From Methylobacillus sp. MM3 (GTDB taxonomy: Bacteria > Pseudomonadota > Gammaproteobacteria > Burkholderiales > Methylophilaceae), in contig NZ_LXTQ01000050.1 of the NCBI RefSeq assembly GCF_001645185.1, forward strand, positions 124,001 through 188,000: DNA of 64,000 nucleotides, read 5' to 3'. A program made the translations under genes and the position numbers. The notes beneath the pieces were generated by a model, which worked only from the letters and a program-made list of their open reading frames with translations, did not search any database and was not told the origin of the DNA. Every line of letters begins with the position of its first letter. The first letter of the stretch is position 1. This document shows positions 32,764-41,542 of this stretch, one piece after another.

Positions 32764-33567
32764 TTACCGCTTAAGCGCCGGGGCATCATAAACACCGCCT
32801 TCGGCATTTTTTGCCATGAACATAATCAAGGCGGTGATGGTGTCAGAGGCATAGCGTGGTTCCGGAAAACGCTGCTGACGCATGCAATCGCTCAGCCGAT
32901 GCTGCATGCTTCTTACCTCACCCTGAGAAACCCTGTATGCAGGCCAGGTACTGTATGTATTCTGAGCATCCGTCCGGTTAAGCAGGTTCGGTAATTCCTG
33001 CAAACGGATACGCTGCTTATCCTTCGAGTGGCATGTCGCACAGGCAAAGTCATGCGCGCCCGCCCGGTAAAAGAAAAACCGTTTACCGAGTTCATAGGCG
33101 GCCTGCTCTTTTGGATGCGTGGTCGAAACAGCGATCTTCATTCCGCGGGAAGCTGCGGTGATATATGCGACCAGCGCTTCGATATCCGACGGATTGCCCG
33201 TCGAGCCAAACGGCACGGCGGCCGCCTGTTCTGGCGTGAGTTTCTGCAGCGTGATACGGCAATGGATCAGACGCTGTTCCAGATCCATGACCTTGTTGAC
33301 GTCCTTGAAATATCGGGGCAATTCCACGTAGGCGCCCTTGACGACCCCAGGCCCTTTACCGAGATCGCATTGCTCAAGGGAAACGCTTTGTGGTCCAATC
33401 TTCTTTTTCCACAGTTCTTCCCCGCGCATCTCCCACAGCTCAGCAGGATTGCCATCTGCCAGCAGTTGCCTGTACTTGGCTATTTCATCTGTTGACGAGT
33501 TGCCCGCGAAGCCTTGCAAAGGGATCATCGTGATCAGTGCGGCAAAAATCGAAGCGATAAGTCTCAT
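32764..33567 (-). CDS. soxA: SoxA, L-cysteine S-thiosulfotransferase subunit
   Basis: 267 residues from the ATG at 33567, which has AAGGA upstream; two earlier in-frame starts lack a ribosome site. A Sec signal peptide ends near GFAGNS. One CxxCH motif (CATCHSKD) is present, so this is the mono-haem type, while di-haem SoxA has a second. The active-site persulfide Cys lies in HRLSDCMRQQRFPEP. It forms the SoxAX complex in the periplasm. Confidence 0.94.
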   Translation of the reverse strand: MRLIASIFAALITMIPLQGFAGNSSTDEIAKYRQLLADGNPAELWEMRGEELWKKKIGPQSVSLEQCDLGKGPGVVKGAYVELPRYFKDVNKVMDLEQRLIHCRITLQKLTPEQAAAVPFGSTGNPSDIEALVAYITAASRGMKIAVSTTHPKEQAAYELGKRFFFYRAGAHDFACATCHSKDKQRIRLQELPNLLNRTDAQNTYSTWPAYRVSQGEVRSMQHRLSDCMRQQRFPEPRYASDTITALIMFMAKNAEGGVYDAPALKR

Positions 33568-33612
33568 AATCATCCTTGCGTAAACCATCCAGAAAGTTGA
33601 TGCATAAACTCT

Positions 33613-33924
33613 CTACGAAATCGTCGCTTCGTCTGTACGGGTATCGTCGGTGTTATCCACCCAGGCCACGGTCACTTTGTCCCCCAAGGCCCCTCCCTTG
33701 AATTTGAACGACAGGAACGGATCCTTGGAAACGGAAATACCCATGACCGTATCCAATACGGTTTTTTCCTTGCACTTGGCTATCAGGGTTTTGATGAAAT
33801 GCGGAGGGATAACCTTTCCTGAAGGATCCTTGCGCTTTCCTGTTTCCATGTCGTGGCGAATGAGCACCTTCACCTCTACCGTGTCACCGTTCAACTTTGC
33901 TCGAATCCGCATTGGCTCAGCCAT
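33613..33924 (-). CDS. soxZ: SoxZ, partner of the sulfur carrier SoxY
   Basis: 103 residues from the ATG at 33924 (GAGGAATT upstream). The small Ig-like fold with MRIRAKLNGDTVEVKVLIRHDMETGKRKD and PPHFIKTL is typical. It has no signal peptide, as expected, because SoxYZ is exported by the Tat signal on SoxY. Confidence 0.95.
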   Translation of the reverse strand: MAEPMRIRAKLNGDTVEVKVLIRHDMETGKRKDPSGKVIPPHFIKTLIAKCKEKTVLDTVMGISVSKDPFLSFKFKGGALGDKVTVAWVDNTDDTRTDEATIS

Positions 33925-33982
33925 AATCAATTCCTCTGTTTATTACGTGTCTGTTTTGCTTTTAATCGTTGCTTGGCGTTTA

Positions 33983-34444
33983 TCAGCCGCCGCAACCGCC
34001 CAGAGTTACCTTGACTTCCTTGCTCGCTGCAAACCATTTCCCGTTTGCTTTCACCAACGCAAGAATGTTGGAGGTTTCCCCCATCTTGACTCGCGTTGTG
34101 AACGCGGCCTCCGTGCCCTCGGGGATATTGAAGGCCACAGACAGCGGATTAGGGTTCTTTTCGATCAAGATGGCCATGTATTCCGTATTCGGAATGGCGC
34201 TATTGACCGACACCGGCACTACCGCACCATTCTCGGCAATCTCCGCGCTGATCACGGACACCTCGCCGCTCATCGTGTAGCTGTCGACGCCCAGTTCCTT
34301 CAAAGCATTCGCCAATCCCTTGGCCTCGAAACTGTTTGCTTTCCATTCCCCGGCAAATGCCCGCATGGGGCCAAGCAAACTTCCAGCGCACACCAGTCCT
34401 AGTGCAGACGCCATACGCAACGCATTTCTTCTTCCCTGATCCAT
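33983..34444 (-). CDS. soxY: SoxY sulfur carrier protein
   Basis: 153 residues from the ATG at 34444. The Tat signal contains GRRNALRMASALGL. The protein ends in the swinging-arm motif GGCGG, whose Cys carries the sulfur intermediates through all Sox reactions. Followed by soxZ. Confidence 0.96.
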   Translation of the reverse strand: MDQGRRNALRMASALGLVCAGSLLGPMRAFAGEWKANSFEAKGLANALKELGVDSYTMSGEVSVISAEIAENGAVVPVSVNSAIPNTEYMAILIEKNPNPLSVAFNIPEGTEAAFTTRVKMGETSNILALVKANGKWFAASKEVKVTLGGCGG

Positions 34445-34501
34445 CACCTGAACTCCCTTTTCATCTGAATCGAACATGGTATAAACCTGCATGGCTGAAA
34501 C

Positions 34502-35557
34502 CTATTTGGCTCCCGCCAAAATCCATTTAATCAGCGACTTGATTTCCTCTTCCCCGACATGGCGCTGTGCCGGCATTGCACTGCTTCCCCAGCTTCCGCT
34601 GCCGCCGTTTTTAACTTTCTCGACGAGCTTCGCCACAGCCGCAGGCTCAGCTTTATATCTGTTGGCAATTTCATTGAATCCCGGCCCTACAATCCGGTTT
34701 TGCAGACCATGGCAAGCGAGGCAATTGTTCTGCTTTGCCAAACCGCGCATATCCGGATCCGTCATTGCATTGCTGGGCGTCCCTTGTCCCGATTTATTGC
34801 CATGCGTTGAGTTTTCGGCTGTTGTCGAAGTGTCTACGCCACGGACGGGGCCAACCGCACGATTTTGCTGCCGGATGTTCCCGTGAGCATTTCTGGCGGC
34901 ATCCGGCAACGATGAGCGGATATGGGGCTGGACATTGCATCCCTGCATGCAGGCAACGCTCCGTACGTCGGGCTTGCCCTTCACATCCCACAACCCATGC
35001 TCCTGGGTCATGCCATTTCGGTTGGGCATACGCTTTTGTATTTCCGCGATGTTCTGATCCGTCAGCGTAAAGTTTTCGGGAACAATTTCTGCCAGACTCA
35101 GCAGGTACGCCACGACTGCAAACACATCGTCATTGGAGAGCGATTTAGGTGCCGTCCAGGGCATGGCGCGATGAATGTAGTCCCACAAGGTCGACAAGGT
35201 CGCGACCTTCATGATGGTGGTCTTCTGCGGCTGCTTGTTGCTCGCCAATGCCGCAACATGACCCGACTGTATGTCTTCGCTAGTCGTCCCGCCTATCAGC
35301 GGCGTAAAGACCTCGTTGGACTCACCAAAGGTGCCATGACAGGATGCGCACCGCCCCTCCCAGATTTCCTGCCCGCGCGCCACACTGCCGGAACCGGCAG
35401 GCAACCCTTTGAAATCAGGGCGCACATCGATATCCCAAGCGGCGATTTCCTGCGCGGTGGCAGCCCGGCCTACATTCGAATAGGCATCTGCGTGGGCCAC
35501 CGTGCCCGACATGACGATCACGAACCCGGCAAGCGCTGAATTAATACACTTGAACAT
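34502..35557 (-). CDS. soxD: SoxD, di-haem cytochrome subunit of sulfane dehydrogenase
   Basis: 351 residues, signal peptide to AHADAYS. Two c-haem motifs, CASCHGTF (about residue 70) and CLACHGLQ (about residue 280), are separated by a low-complexity linker near residues 195-265. With SoxC it oxidises the SoxY-bound sulfane sulfur and takes up six electrons. Its start overlaps the soxC stop by 17 bp. Presence of soxCD means thiosulfate can be oxidised fully to sulfate without stored sulfur globules. Confidence 0.9.
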   Translation of the reverse strand: MFKCINSALAGFVIVMSGTVAHADAYSNVGRAATAQEIAAWDIDVRPDFKGLPAGSGSVARGQEIWEGRCASCHGTFGESNEVFTPLIGGTTSEDIQSGHVAALASNKQPQKTTIMKVATLSTLWDYIHRAMPWTAPKSLSNDDVFAVVAYLLSLAEIVPENFTLTDQNIAEIQKRMPNRNGMTQEHGLWDVKGKPDVRSVACMQGCNVQPHIRSSLPDAARNAHGNIRQQNRAVGPVRGVDTSTTAENSTHGNKSGQGTPSNAMTDPDMRGLAKQNNCLACHGLQNRIVGPGFNEIANRYKAEPAAVAKLVEKVKNGGSGSWGSSAMPAQRHVGEEEIKSLIKWILAGAK

Positions 35558-36905
35558 TGGAGAGCTCTCCGGATTCGGCTACCTTCCATGACTGGATGGC
35601 GTTGTTGTGATAGATAGATCTTGTTCCACGGACCTCTCGCAGCTCATTGATTCTGGGTTGCACGTAGTCCGTTTCATCAATCGCGCGTGACTGCAATATT
35701 GCTGGCGATCCGTCCCATACCCAATCGATGTTGAACCGCGTCAGGCACTTGCTCAGCACGGGCGTTTCAAGCCGTGCTGTCCGCCAGTTTTTCCCGCCGT
35801 CCGCCGAAACATCGACGCGCTTGATTTTTCCGCGGCCCGACCAGGCCAGGCCGGTAATGTTGTAAAACCCCTTGTCCAGCAGCATTTGCCCCGCGGATGG
35901 AGAAGTGATGACCGATTTGCATTCCTGAATGGAGGTGTATTGGCGGTACTGACCGTTAGGCATCACATCGATGTAGTGAATGGCCTCGTCCTTTGTTCCA
36001 TAGGGTTTATCCCCCACCTCGATACGGCGTAGCCACTTGACCCACGACACCCCCTGGACTCCCGGCACGACCAGCCGCAGCGGGTAACCGTTTTCCGGCC
36101 TCAGCATTTCGCCATTCATTCCCCATGCAACAATCACGTCATCCAAGGCGCGATCAATGGAGATTGTTCTCGTCATGCTCGAACCATCCCCGCCTTCCGC
36201 CAGGAGATATTTCCCGTTTTTCTTGTCATAGCCGCAGTCTTCCAGCAACACGGAGAGCGGCACTCCGGTGAACTCGCTGCAACTCAACATGCCATGCGAG
36301 TACTGAACAGTTGGCACGGCGACATTTCCCCACTCCATTGCCGTATTCGCGCCGCACTCGATAAAGTGCATACGCGAGACAGAAGGCAGTCTCATCAGAT
36401 CGTCCATCGTGTAAACCTTGGGGTTCTTCACGAGACCATTGATCATGAACCGGTGTTGGGCGGGGTCGATGTCGTGCCAACCCTGATGATGTCTTTCGAA
36501 GTGCAAACCACTTGGCGTAATGATTCCGAAGAGGCCCTGCAATGGAGCAAACGAAACCGATGCCGCTGAAACCCTGGTCAGCCCCGGCGATTCCCTGCGC
36601 TGCAAGTTGGCTTCAAACCTGGATGGCATTCCATACGGATTTGTGACCACAGGTTTTCCCAGGGTGGTCGAATGCTCCGGTAGCGTCAGAATATTTGGAT
36701 CGCCTCCCAACACCTTCTTTCCGATGGTTTCAGCCGCCGCCGCACTCGATGCCAGCGCTGCACTTGCCGCGGCGAAGCTTTTCAGCAGAAACCCGCGCCG
36801 CGACTCATTGAGCCCTTGAGTTGTAATTTCATGGGCCAACTCGCTATCAACGAAATTTTCCGGGGCAGGCAGAATACGCCCCACTGTTTTCACTTCACTC
36901 GCCAT
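35541..36905 (-). CDS. soxC: SoxC, molybdopterin subunit of sulfane dehydrogenase
   Basis: 454 residues. A twin-arginine motif (ESRRGFLLKSFAAASAALAS) lies after a roughly 30-residue lead. The sulfite-oxidase fold is seen, with the molybdenum-ligand Cys in MHFIECGANTAMEWGN and the C-terminal dimer domain (RVDVSADGGKNWRTARLE). It is the first gene of soxCDYZAXB and follows a sigma-54 promoter by about 130 bp of leader. Confidence 0.93.
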   Translation of the reverse strand: MASEVKTVGRILPAPENFVDSELAHEITTQGLNESRRGFLLKSFAAASAALASSAAAAETIGKKVLGGDPNILTLPEHSTTLGKPVVTNPYGMPSRFEANLQRRESPGLTRVSAASVSFAPLQGLFGIITPSGLHFERHHQGWHDIDPAQHRFMINGLVKNPKVYTMDDLMRLPSVSRMHFIECGANTAMEWGNVAVPTVQYSHGMLSCSEFTGVPLSVLLEDCGYDKKNGKYLLAEGGDGSSMTRTISIDRALDDVIVAWGMNGEMLRPENGYPLRLVVPGVQGVSWVKWLRRIEVGDKPYGTKDEAIHYIDVMPNGQYRQYTSIQECKSVITSPSAGQMLLDKGFYNITGLAWSGRGKIKRVDVSADGGKNWRTARLETPVLSKCLTRFNIDWVWDGSPAILQSRAIDETDYVQPRINELREVRGTRSIYHNNAIQSWKVAESGELSNVQVY

Positions 36906-37046
36906 TGCCTCGTTCCCCTCATACCTTTTGGGTATAACTTTTTTCTTAGCTTTGATTTGTCATTTCTGCCCATCACCCCAGGCGTTGAATTGCTTCATCA
37001 ATGACTGGATTGAATGTCATCGATCGAAACAACCCCCACCCTCAAT

Positions 37047-37062
37047 AGCAACTCTTAGGCCA
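37047..37062 (-). promoter_or_regulatory. Sigma-54 promoter of the sox operon
   Basis: Reads TGGCCTAAGAGTTGCT on the minus strand, with GG-N10-GC spacing and the same TTGCT end as the sqr, mtoX and osmC promoters. Confidence 0.8.
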
Positions 37063-37128
37063 CACGAGCTATGCCATTGATTTAAAGTAATTTATAAAAC
37101 ATCCATCCAAATCCATGAGCTTCGAAAA

Positions 37129-37142
37129 TGCCACAAATGGCA
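37129..37142 (-). promoter_or_regulatory. FisR-type activator site upstream of soxC
   Basis: TGCCACAAATGGCA is a perfect TGCC-N6-GGCA site centred 87 bp upstream of the -12 box. A half-site, TGCCATTGAT, lies at 37072, 57 bp closer to the gene. Fifty-seven base pairs also separates the degenerate site before sqr from the palindrome overlapping its -24 box. Confidence 0.6.
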
Positions 37143-37244
37143 TGCGGCCCTATGGATTTTCCGAAGATATGCCAACTACGTCACGGCCAGAAAATCCAAA
37201 TGTGGCTGACTTCAAGTCAGGGAACCCGTACTTACCAGCCCGAA

Positions 37245-37275
37245 CATACCAATCGGTATGGATACCAATTGGTAT
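37245..37275. promoter_or_regulatory. Tandem TetR-type operator palindromes
   Basis: CATACCAATCGGTATG (37245-37260) is followed directly by ATACCAATTGGTAT (37262-37275), with centres 16 bp apart. ATACC-N4-GGTAT dyads of this kind are typical TetR/AcrR operators. A TetR-family gene lies 310 bp away (37585-38184), but the operators are at its 3' side. Confidence 0.6.
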
Positions 37276-37584
37276 GGTATGCCCTTCAGTGCATTTGTCA
37301 AGAAAATGTATGTTGTAGAATTTGGGCGCTTATTTTGCTCGTTAAGGCTTTCTGTCCCTGCGAGCTTTTGCAATTGCGCTAAGAGAAGTTTCGACTGAAG
37401 AAAACCCAGGATCATTACTGTCCAGCAGGGGAGCCGAGCCAGTGAAAAGCATGCCAGGAATTGAAGTATTAGCCGGGCTCAGACATTCATTCTAAAAGCC
37501 GGAGCTCGAACGGAAACGTACACAAATAGGGGAATGTATTAATGGGGATTGAAGGGACGCTGCTGCACGGCGCCCCTATTGAGG
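37276..37584. other. Intergenic region downstream of the tandem operators
   Basis: A possible + strand promoter (TTGTCA at about 37297, TAGAAT at about 37318, short 15-bp spacer) follows the operators directly. No long frame fits behind it; the only candidate with a GGGGAG ribosome site encodes about 17 residues (around 37441-37494). It may produce a small RNA or be the remnant of a lost gene. Confidence 0.35.
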
Positions 37585-38184
37585 TTACTGCTGATATGGG
37601 AATAAGAGCTTCAGTTGATCTCGAAAGAGGTTCAAGACGCGGGCAATCACCTGGGGATTATTTTCAGCTTTCGCAAGGATTAAAACTCCCTCAACGGCTG
37701 AAATATAGAGTTCTGCCCAAATCGTTGCATCGAATGGCCCGCGCGGCTGGCGGAACTTTGCAGCATTGCCCAGGAGATCTTCTACTTCGGCTTTCCACTC
37801 CACGAAATAGGGCACGGATTTGGCATATAACGCGGGGTGCGTTTCCTTGAGTTCGGAAGTAAAAACCGCCAGAAGGCAGCCTCTGAATTCTGGATCCTGA
37901 TAGGTTTCGATGGCATGGTCGATATAGCCATACAGCACGTTCAACGGATTGTCCGCTTGCAGGTAACCTGCTTGGGCATGCCTCTCCTGCACATCTTTCC
38001 AGAACTTCTCCAGAACTATTTCGCCGAGTTCATCCTTGCTGCTGAAGTGGTGGAAAAAGCTTCCTTTTGTGACATTTGCTGCCGCACAGACGGTAGATAC
38101 CGACATTGCCGAGAATCCTCGGTCAATAATCAAATCTCGGGCGATCGCTATAAGATTGTCACGTGAGGACAAGGCCGTATTCAT
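37585..38184 (-). CDS. TetR/AcrR-family repressor
   Basis: 199 residues. The N-terminal helix-turn-helix (SAMSVSTVCAAANVTKGSFFHHFSSKDELGE) is of the TetR type with the typical KGSFFHHF recognition region. The C-terminal domain resembles the group that controls oxidoreductase or efflux genes. A double ATACC-N4-GGTAT operator lies 310 bp beyond its stop. Its targets could include sox, itself, or a lost neighbour; ligand unknown. Confidence 0.9.
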   Translation of the reverse strand: MNTALSSRDNLIAIARDLIIDRGFSAMSVSTVCAAANVTKGSFFHHFSSKDELGEIVLEKFWKDVQERHAQAGYLQADNPLNVLYGYIDHAIETYQDPEFRGCLLAVFTSELKETHPALYAKSVPYFVEWKAEVEDLLGNAAKFRQPRGPFDATIWAELYISAVEGVLILAKAENNPQVIARVLNLFRDQLKLLFPYQQ

Positions 38185-38309
38185 GGGAAAGGGAAATTTC
38201 TACAGTATGTGGATCAATGCTAAAGACATCGAATATGCAGAGCAAGTTTATTTGATTTCTTTCTAATGAAATTTGGCCTTTAGAAGAGGCTATTCAAACA
38301 TCACCGAAT

Positions 38310-38335
38310 GCGCCCTGGCTTTAATGGCGCTTTTT
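38310..38335. terminator. Weak hairpin with T-run between tetR and PCuAC genes
   Basis: GCGCC pairs with GGCGC across an 11-nt loop and is followed by TTTTT on the + strand. Both flanking genes run on the minus strand, so its use is unclear. Confidence 0.3.
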
Positions 38336-38355
38336 CCAATTCGGAAAAGTACCAT

Positions 38356-38808
38356 TTAGTGGTGCATATGTTCGTGTTTCTCACGGGCACCTGCTTGCAC
38401 GGGAAAAGATACTTCAAACAAATGCTCCTTGTTCGAATTATCAGCAAACAATAATTTAAGAGGGATCTTGTCTCCTTCGACCAACTGCTTTTTCAGGCCG
38501 ATCAGCATGATGTGATAGCCGCCCGGCTTGAACTCGATAACTTTTCCTGCGGGGATTTCCAGCTGTTCCAGATAACGCATTTTCATCACGCCATTTTCCA
38601 TGGTCGATGCATGAAGCTCGACAGAGCTTGCCACGGGTGAAGTCAGTTTCAGAAGCGTTGCATTCGTGGTTGACGATATCTGCATATAACCTCCCGCTAC
38701 TTTCTGCGCGGGAGCCGTTGCACGAACCCAAGGAGCCTTGATGCTCACGTCGGCGTAGCCATACATCGATGCAAGCCCTAACACTACAGCAGCAAAAACT
38801 TTTTTCAT
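38356..38808 (-). CDS. PCuAC-family periplasmic copper chaperone
   Basis: 150 residues with signal peptide (to MYGYADVS). The copper-site pattern is visible: His and Met in VELHASTMENGVMKMR and the later HIM in GGYHIMLIGLKKQL, plus a His/Met-rich tail (KHEHMHH). PCuAC hands Cu(I) to cytochrome oxidase or other copper enzymes, often together with SCO. MtoX is a copper enzyme with its own SCO in this window, so it is a possible client besides the terminal oxidase. Divergent from the MFS gene. Confidence 0.9.
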   Translation of the reverse strand: MKKVFAAVVLGLASMYGYADVSIKAPWVRATAPAQKVAGGYMQISSTTNATLLKLTSPVASSVELHASTMENGVMKMRYLEQLEIPAGKVIEFKPGGYHIMLIGLKKQLVEGDKIPLKLLFADNSNKEHLFEVSFPVQAGAREKHEHMHH

Positions 38809-38923
38809 GAAGTCTCATCCCTGATTAACATCAACAATAAAATACATCTTATTAATATATTTGTTCATATATTATTTATTATCTAAACTTATGTAAACCT
38901 TTTGAACTCATCCGCTCGATATT

Positions 38924-40249
38924 TTGCTGAACATTGTGCGGCAGCCCGAAAGACCATCCATTTTGGCGACTTCTACTCATGACAACATTCCAGGCTTGCG
39001 GGAAAACTGGAGACAGTTCTCCCTCCTGGTTCTGGTAAATGCTTTCGTCGGTGCGACGGTAGGAATGGAGCGCTCCATACTGCCGGCCATGGCAGAACAC
39101 GAATTCCAATTGGCAACCCATACCGCGATTCTCAGTTTCATCGTTGTATTTGGGCTATCCAAGGCGCTCACAAATTATTATGCGGGGCGTTTTTCGGATA
39201 GTTATGGCCGCAAGCGAATACTTGTGGCCGGATGGGTGCTTGCTGCTCCCGTTCCATTCTTGCTGATGTGGGCACCATCGTGGAACTGGGTGTTGATGGC
39301 TAACCTGTTACTCGGGATCAGCCAGGGCCTTACCTGGTCCATGACTGTCATCATGAAGATCGATCTTGCCGGCCCCAGGCAACGTGGGCTCGCCATGGGG
39401 ATCAACGAATTCGCGGGTTATGTTGCGGTTGGTCTTGCCGCGCTCGCCACCGGCTGGATCGCCGGTCATTACGGGCTTTCGCCGGCGCCGTTCTATCTGG
39501 GCGTGGCGTTTGTACTCGCCGGCCTGTTTCTGTCCATCTTCAGCGTTCGTGAAACGCATCACCATGCAAAACATGAAGCATCACGACAGCATCCAGACCA
39601 GAAAAACTCTCGGGCACCCTCACCACGAACCATTTTCTGGAATACAACACTGCATGACCGCAACCTTTTTTCGGTGAGTCAGGTAGGACTCGTTAATAAT
39701 CTCAATGACGGTATGGCCTGGGGACTCTTTCCATTGGTATTCGCCACCGCCGGATTAGGGCTGGATCAAATCGGCTGGATAGCAGCCATTTACCCTGGCA
39801 CGTGGGGAATATGCCAGCTCTTTACCGGAGCGCTTTCTGATCGCATAGGCCGCAAGTGGCTAATTGTTTCAGGGATGTGGGTACAAGCGGCCGGGATTGG
39901 CCTCATTGCAACAACTTCGGCATTCGATTCATTTATTGCGGGCGCAATTTTCATGGGAATCGGCACCGCGATGGTCTATCCGACCTTGCTGGCAACCATT
40001 GGCGATGTCGTCAACCCTGCCTGGAGGGCATCGGCAGTCGGCGTTTATCGACTATGGCGGGATCTTGGTTATGCGGTTGGCGCACTGCTTTCCGGCCTGG
40101 TTGCCGACCTCTTCGGGATGGCCAGTGCGCTGTGGGTAGTTGCAGGCCTGACCATGCTGTCCGGAACCCTGGCTGCGTTCAGAATGCAGGAAACCCGGAT
40201 ATGGAAAATCGAGGACTACAATCCCCTTGGACGAAGCTCAAGCGAGTGA
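38924..40249 (+). CDS. Major facilitator superfamily transporter
   Basis: Up to 441 residues with 12 predicted membrane segments. MFS signatures are GRFSDSYGRKRILVAGW between helices 2 and 3 and TGALSDRIGRKWLIVSGM at the equivalent point of the second half. No ATG with a good ribosome site is visible: the frame opens with TTG at 38924, and a later GTG may be the true start. The second half has FRMQETRIW at the end. Substrate unknown; its place between sox and cysJI suggests export of a sulfur compound or metal, but this is weak. Confidence 0.8.
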   Translation: MLNIVRQPERPSILATSTHDNIPGLRENWRQFSLLVLVNAFVGATVGMERSILPAMAEHEFQLATHTAILSFIVVFGLSKALTNYYAGRFSDSYGRKRILVAGWVLAAPVPFLLMWAPSWNWVLMANLLLGISQGLTWSMTVIMKIDLAGPRQRGLAMGINEFAGYVAVGLAALATGWIAGHYGLSPAPFYLGVAFVLAGLFLSIFSVRETHHHAKHEASRQHPDQKNSRAPSPRTIFWNTTLHDRNLFSVSQVGLVNNLNDGMAWGLFPLVFATAGLGLDQIGWIAAIYPGTWGICQLFTGALSDRIGRKWLIVSGMWVQAAGIGLIATTSAFDSFIAGAIFMGIGTAMVYPTLLATIGDVVNPAWRASAVGVYRLWRDLGYAVGALLSGLVADLFGMASALWVVAGLTMLSGTLAAFRMQETRIWKIEDYNPLGRSSSE

Positions 40250-40327
40250 TCATGCACCAAGTGCCGCATGCGGCATGATGCCCAAGTCCGGGCAAATACA
40301 TATTGAGGCTTGTATCTAGAGAGCATT

Positions 40328-40528
40328 TCAATGCTTTTCCGGACTCTCGGACTCAGGCTGTTCTTCCTCTGTAAAAAACTCAAGCCAATCCTCTCCAAAC
40401 AATTCCATTGGATGCTGGGTACGGTCCGAACCATTCCCGCATCGGAGCGAATTGACGGAGCAATACTTATCGCACCCCCAGCAAATTCTCTCGGGGTGCT
40501 TCGGATTAACGGGAAATTTTTTCGCCAT
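40328..40528 (-). CDS. Small Cys-rich DUF3079-type protein
   Basis: 66 residues. The N-terminal half holds four cysteines (ICWGCDKYCSVNSLRCGNGSDRTQHP), which suggests a zinc or iron-sulfur knot; the C-terminus is acidic. I recognise this as the DUF3079 family, whose function is unknown. It is the last leftward gene after the marR/dsrE/cysJI series, but 122 bp separate it from marR. Confidence 0.7.
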   Translation of the reverse strand: MAKKFPVNPKHPERICWGCDKYCSVNSLRCGNGSDRTQHPMELFGEDWLEFFTEEEQPESESPEKH

Positions 40529-40650
40529 TCGGTTCGCCTGCCATCGTCAGGCATTAAAGATATATTATTCTTGCATCTTACTCCAGCACCGAAGGCTGCC
40601 TGCCATAACTCTCACTTCGGAATCCGCATGGCGGGTGTCACTCCGACAGA

Positions 40651-41103
40651 TTAATCCGTCGATTTCCAGCACACCGGAGAGGTACAGAATTTTCCATGTT
40701 GCGGGATAGGCAGGTGAACCAGAAGCTGCTTGAGTTCCTGCTGGTGAAGCACGATCAAGTGACTTATCAATTTGTAGCCTTTTGCCGAGAGACGCAGGCT
40801 CTGCTTTGCCTGGTTTTCTTTCGCAACCCGGCTTTCGATCAGGCTCAAGGATACGCAACGATTCAATACCCTGGCAGCAGTCGCGAGCCTGCATTGAAGT
40901 TTTTCGGCGATTGCCGCTAGCGAATACGCATCTTCGCTAAAAATGTGCAGCAACGCCTGGTATTGCAGCGAGGTCAGCCCATTCGCGCGGCAAATTTTCT
41001 CACTCATGCCAAGGTAATGCCGGAGCCTGTATCGGAATTCCGAAAGCGCTTGAATTTCAGCGACCGCAGGCGAGGCATCGATCGATGGGCTCATGCAACT
41101 CAT
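40651..41103 (-). CDS. MarR-family regulator (first copy)
   Basis: 150 residues from the ATG at 41103 (GGGAG upstream). Winged helix with LTSLQYQALLHIFSEDAYSLAAIAEKLQCRLATAARVLNRC. It resembles the second MarR protein at 46799 in the segment SEDICRANG / SEKICRANG. It is downstream of the three DsrE-family genes and probably in their operon. It has an unusual C-terminal CTSPVCWKS. Confidence 0.8.
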   Translation of the reverse strand: MSCMSPSIDASPAVAEIQALSEFRYRLRHYLGMSEKICRANGLTSLQYQALLHIFSEDAYSLAAIAEKLQCRLATAARVLNRCVSLSLIESRVAKENQAKQSLRLSAKGYKLISHLIVLHQQELKQLLVHLPIPQHGKFCTSPVCWKSTD

Positions 41104-41159
41104 GGCTATAACTCCCTTCAACGCATAATGGGGGATGTGCTGAATTCACTTAGGCGTAA

Positions 41160-41540
41160 TTACCATTGCCATATCTGATCGACTTGCTCATACAGGTCTA
41201 TCAGGTCGGTACGGCGAATGACGCTCACCCCCGGATGTATCGCAAGATCAGCCAGGCCACGTTCTTCCAGCTCCTCCCTGATCACATAAATCGGAATTCC
41301 CTTTTGCAGCATGCTGTCGAGATCGCGAATCAAATCTGCCGGCTCGCTTTGCTGCCAGTTGCCAAGCGCGAGCGCGGGCTGTCTTTGTTTTTGCACTGCA
41401 TAATAGGCACAATGGCCCGCGAGCAATACGCGTAATTCAGCCCCCGCGCCATGCATCGATTGAGTCAGCCAGAGTATGGTGTCGTCCTGTTCTTCCACCA
41501 GCGTTCGAAAAGCCTGTTCCACGACCTGTAGTACTTTCAT
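41160..41540 (-). CDS. DsrE-family sulfur-relay-like protein A
   Basis: 126 residues (GAGGTAAGC before the ATG). The fold pattern of DsrE/TusD proteins is visible: KVLQVVEQAFRTLVEEQDDTILWLTQSMHGAGAELRVLLAGHCAYYAV and the alternation of beta strands and helices. One cysteine (GHCAYY) is a candidate sulfur site, though not at the position of the DsrE active Cys. It follows protein B by 2 bp. Together the three may form a multimer like DsrEFH. Confidence 0.7.
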   Translation of the reverse strand: MKVLQVVEQAFRTLVEEQDDTILWLTQSMHGAGAELRVLLAGHCAYYAVQKQRQPALALGNWQQSEPADLIRDLDSMLQKGIPIYVIREELEERGLADLAIHPGVSVIRRTDLIDLYEQVDQIWQW

Positions 41541-41542
41541 GC

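Noticed and set aside
37542-37850. 102-codon + strand frame overlapping tetR
   Set aside because: Antisense to a clear TetR gene; start has no ribosome site.
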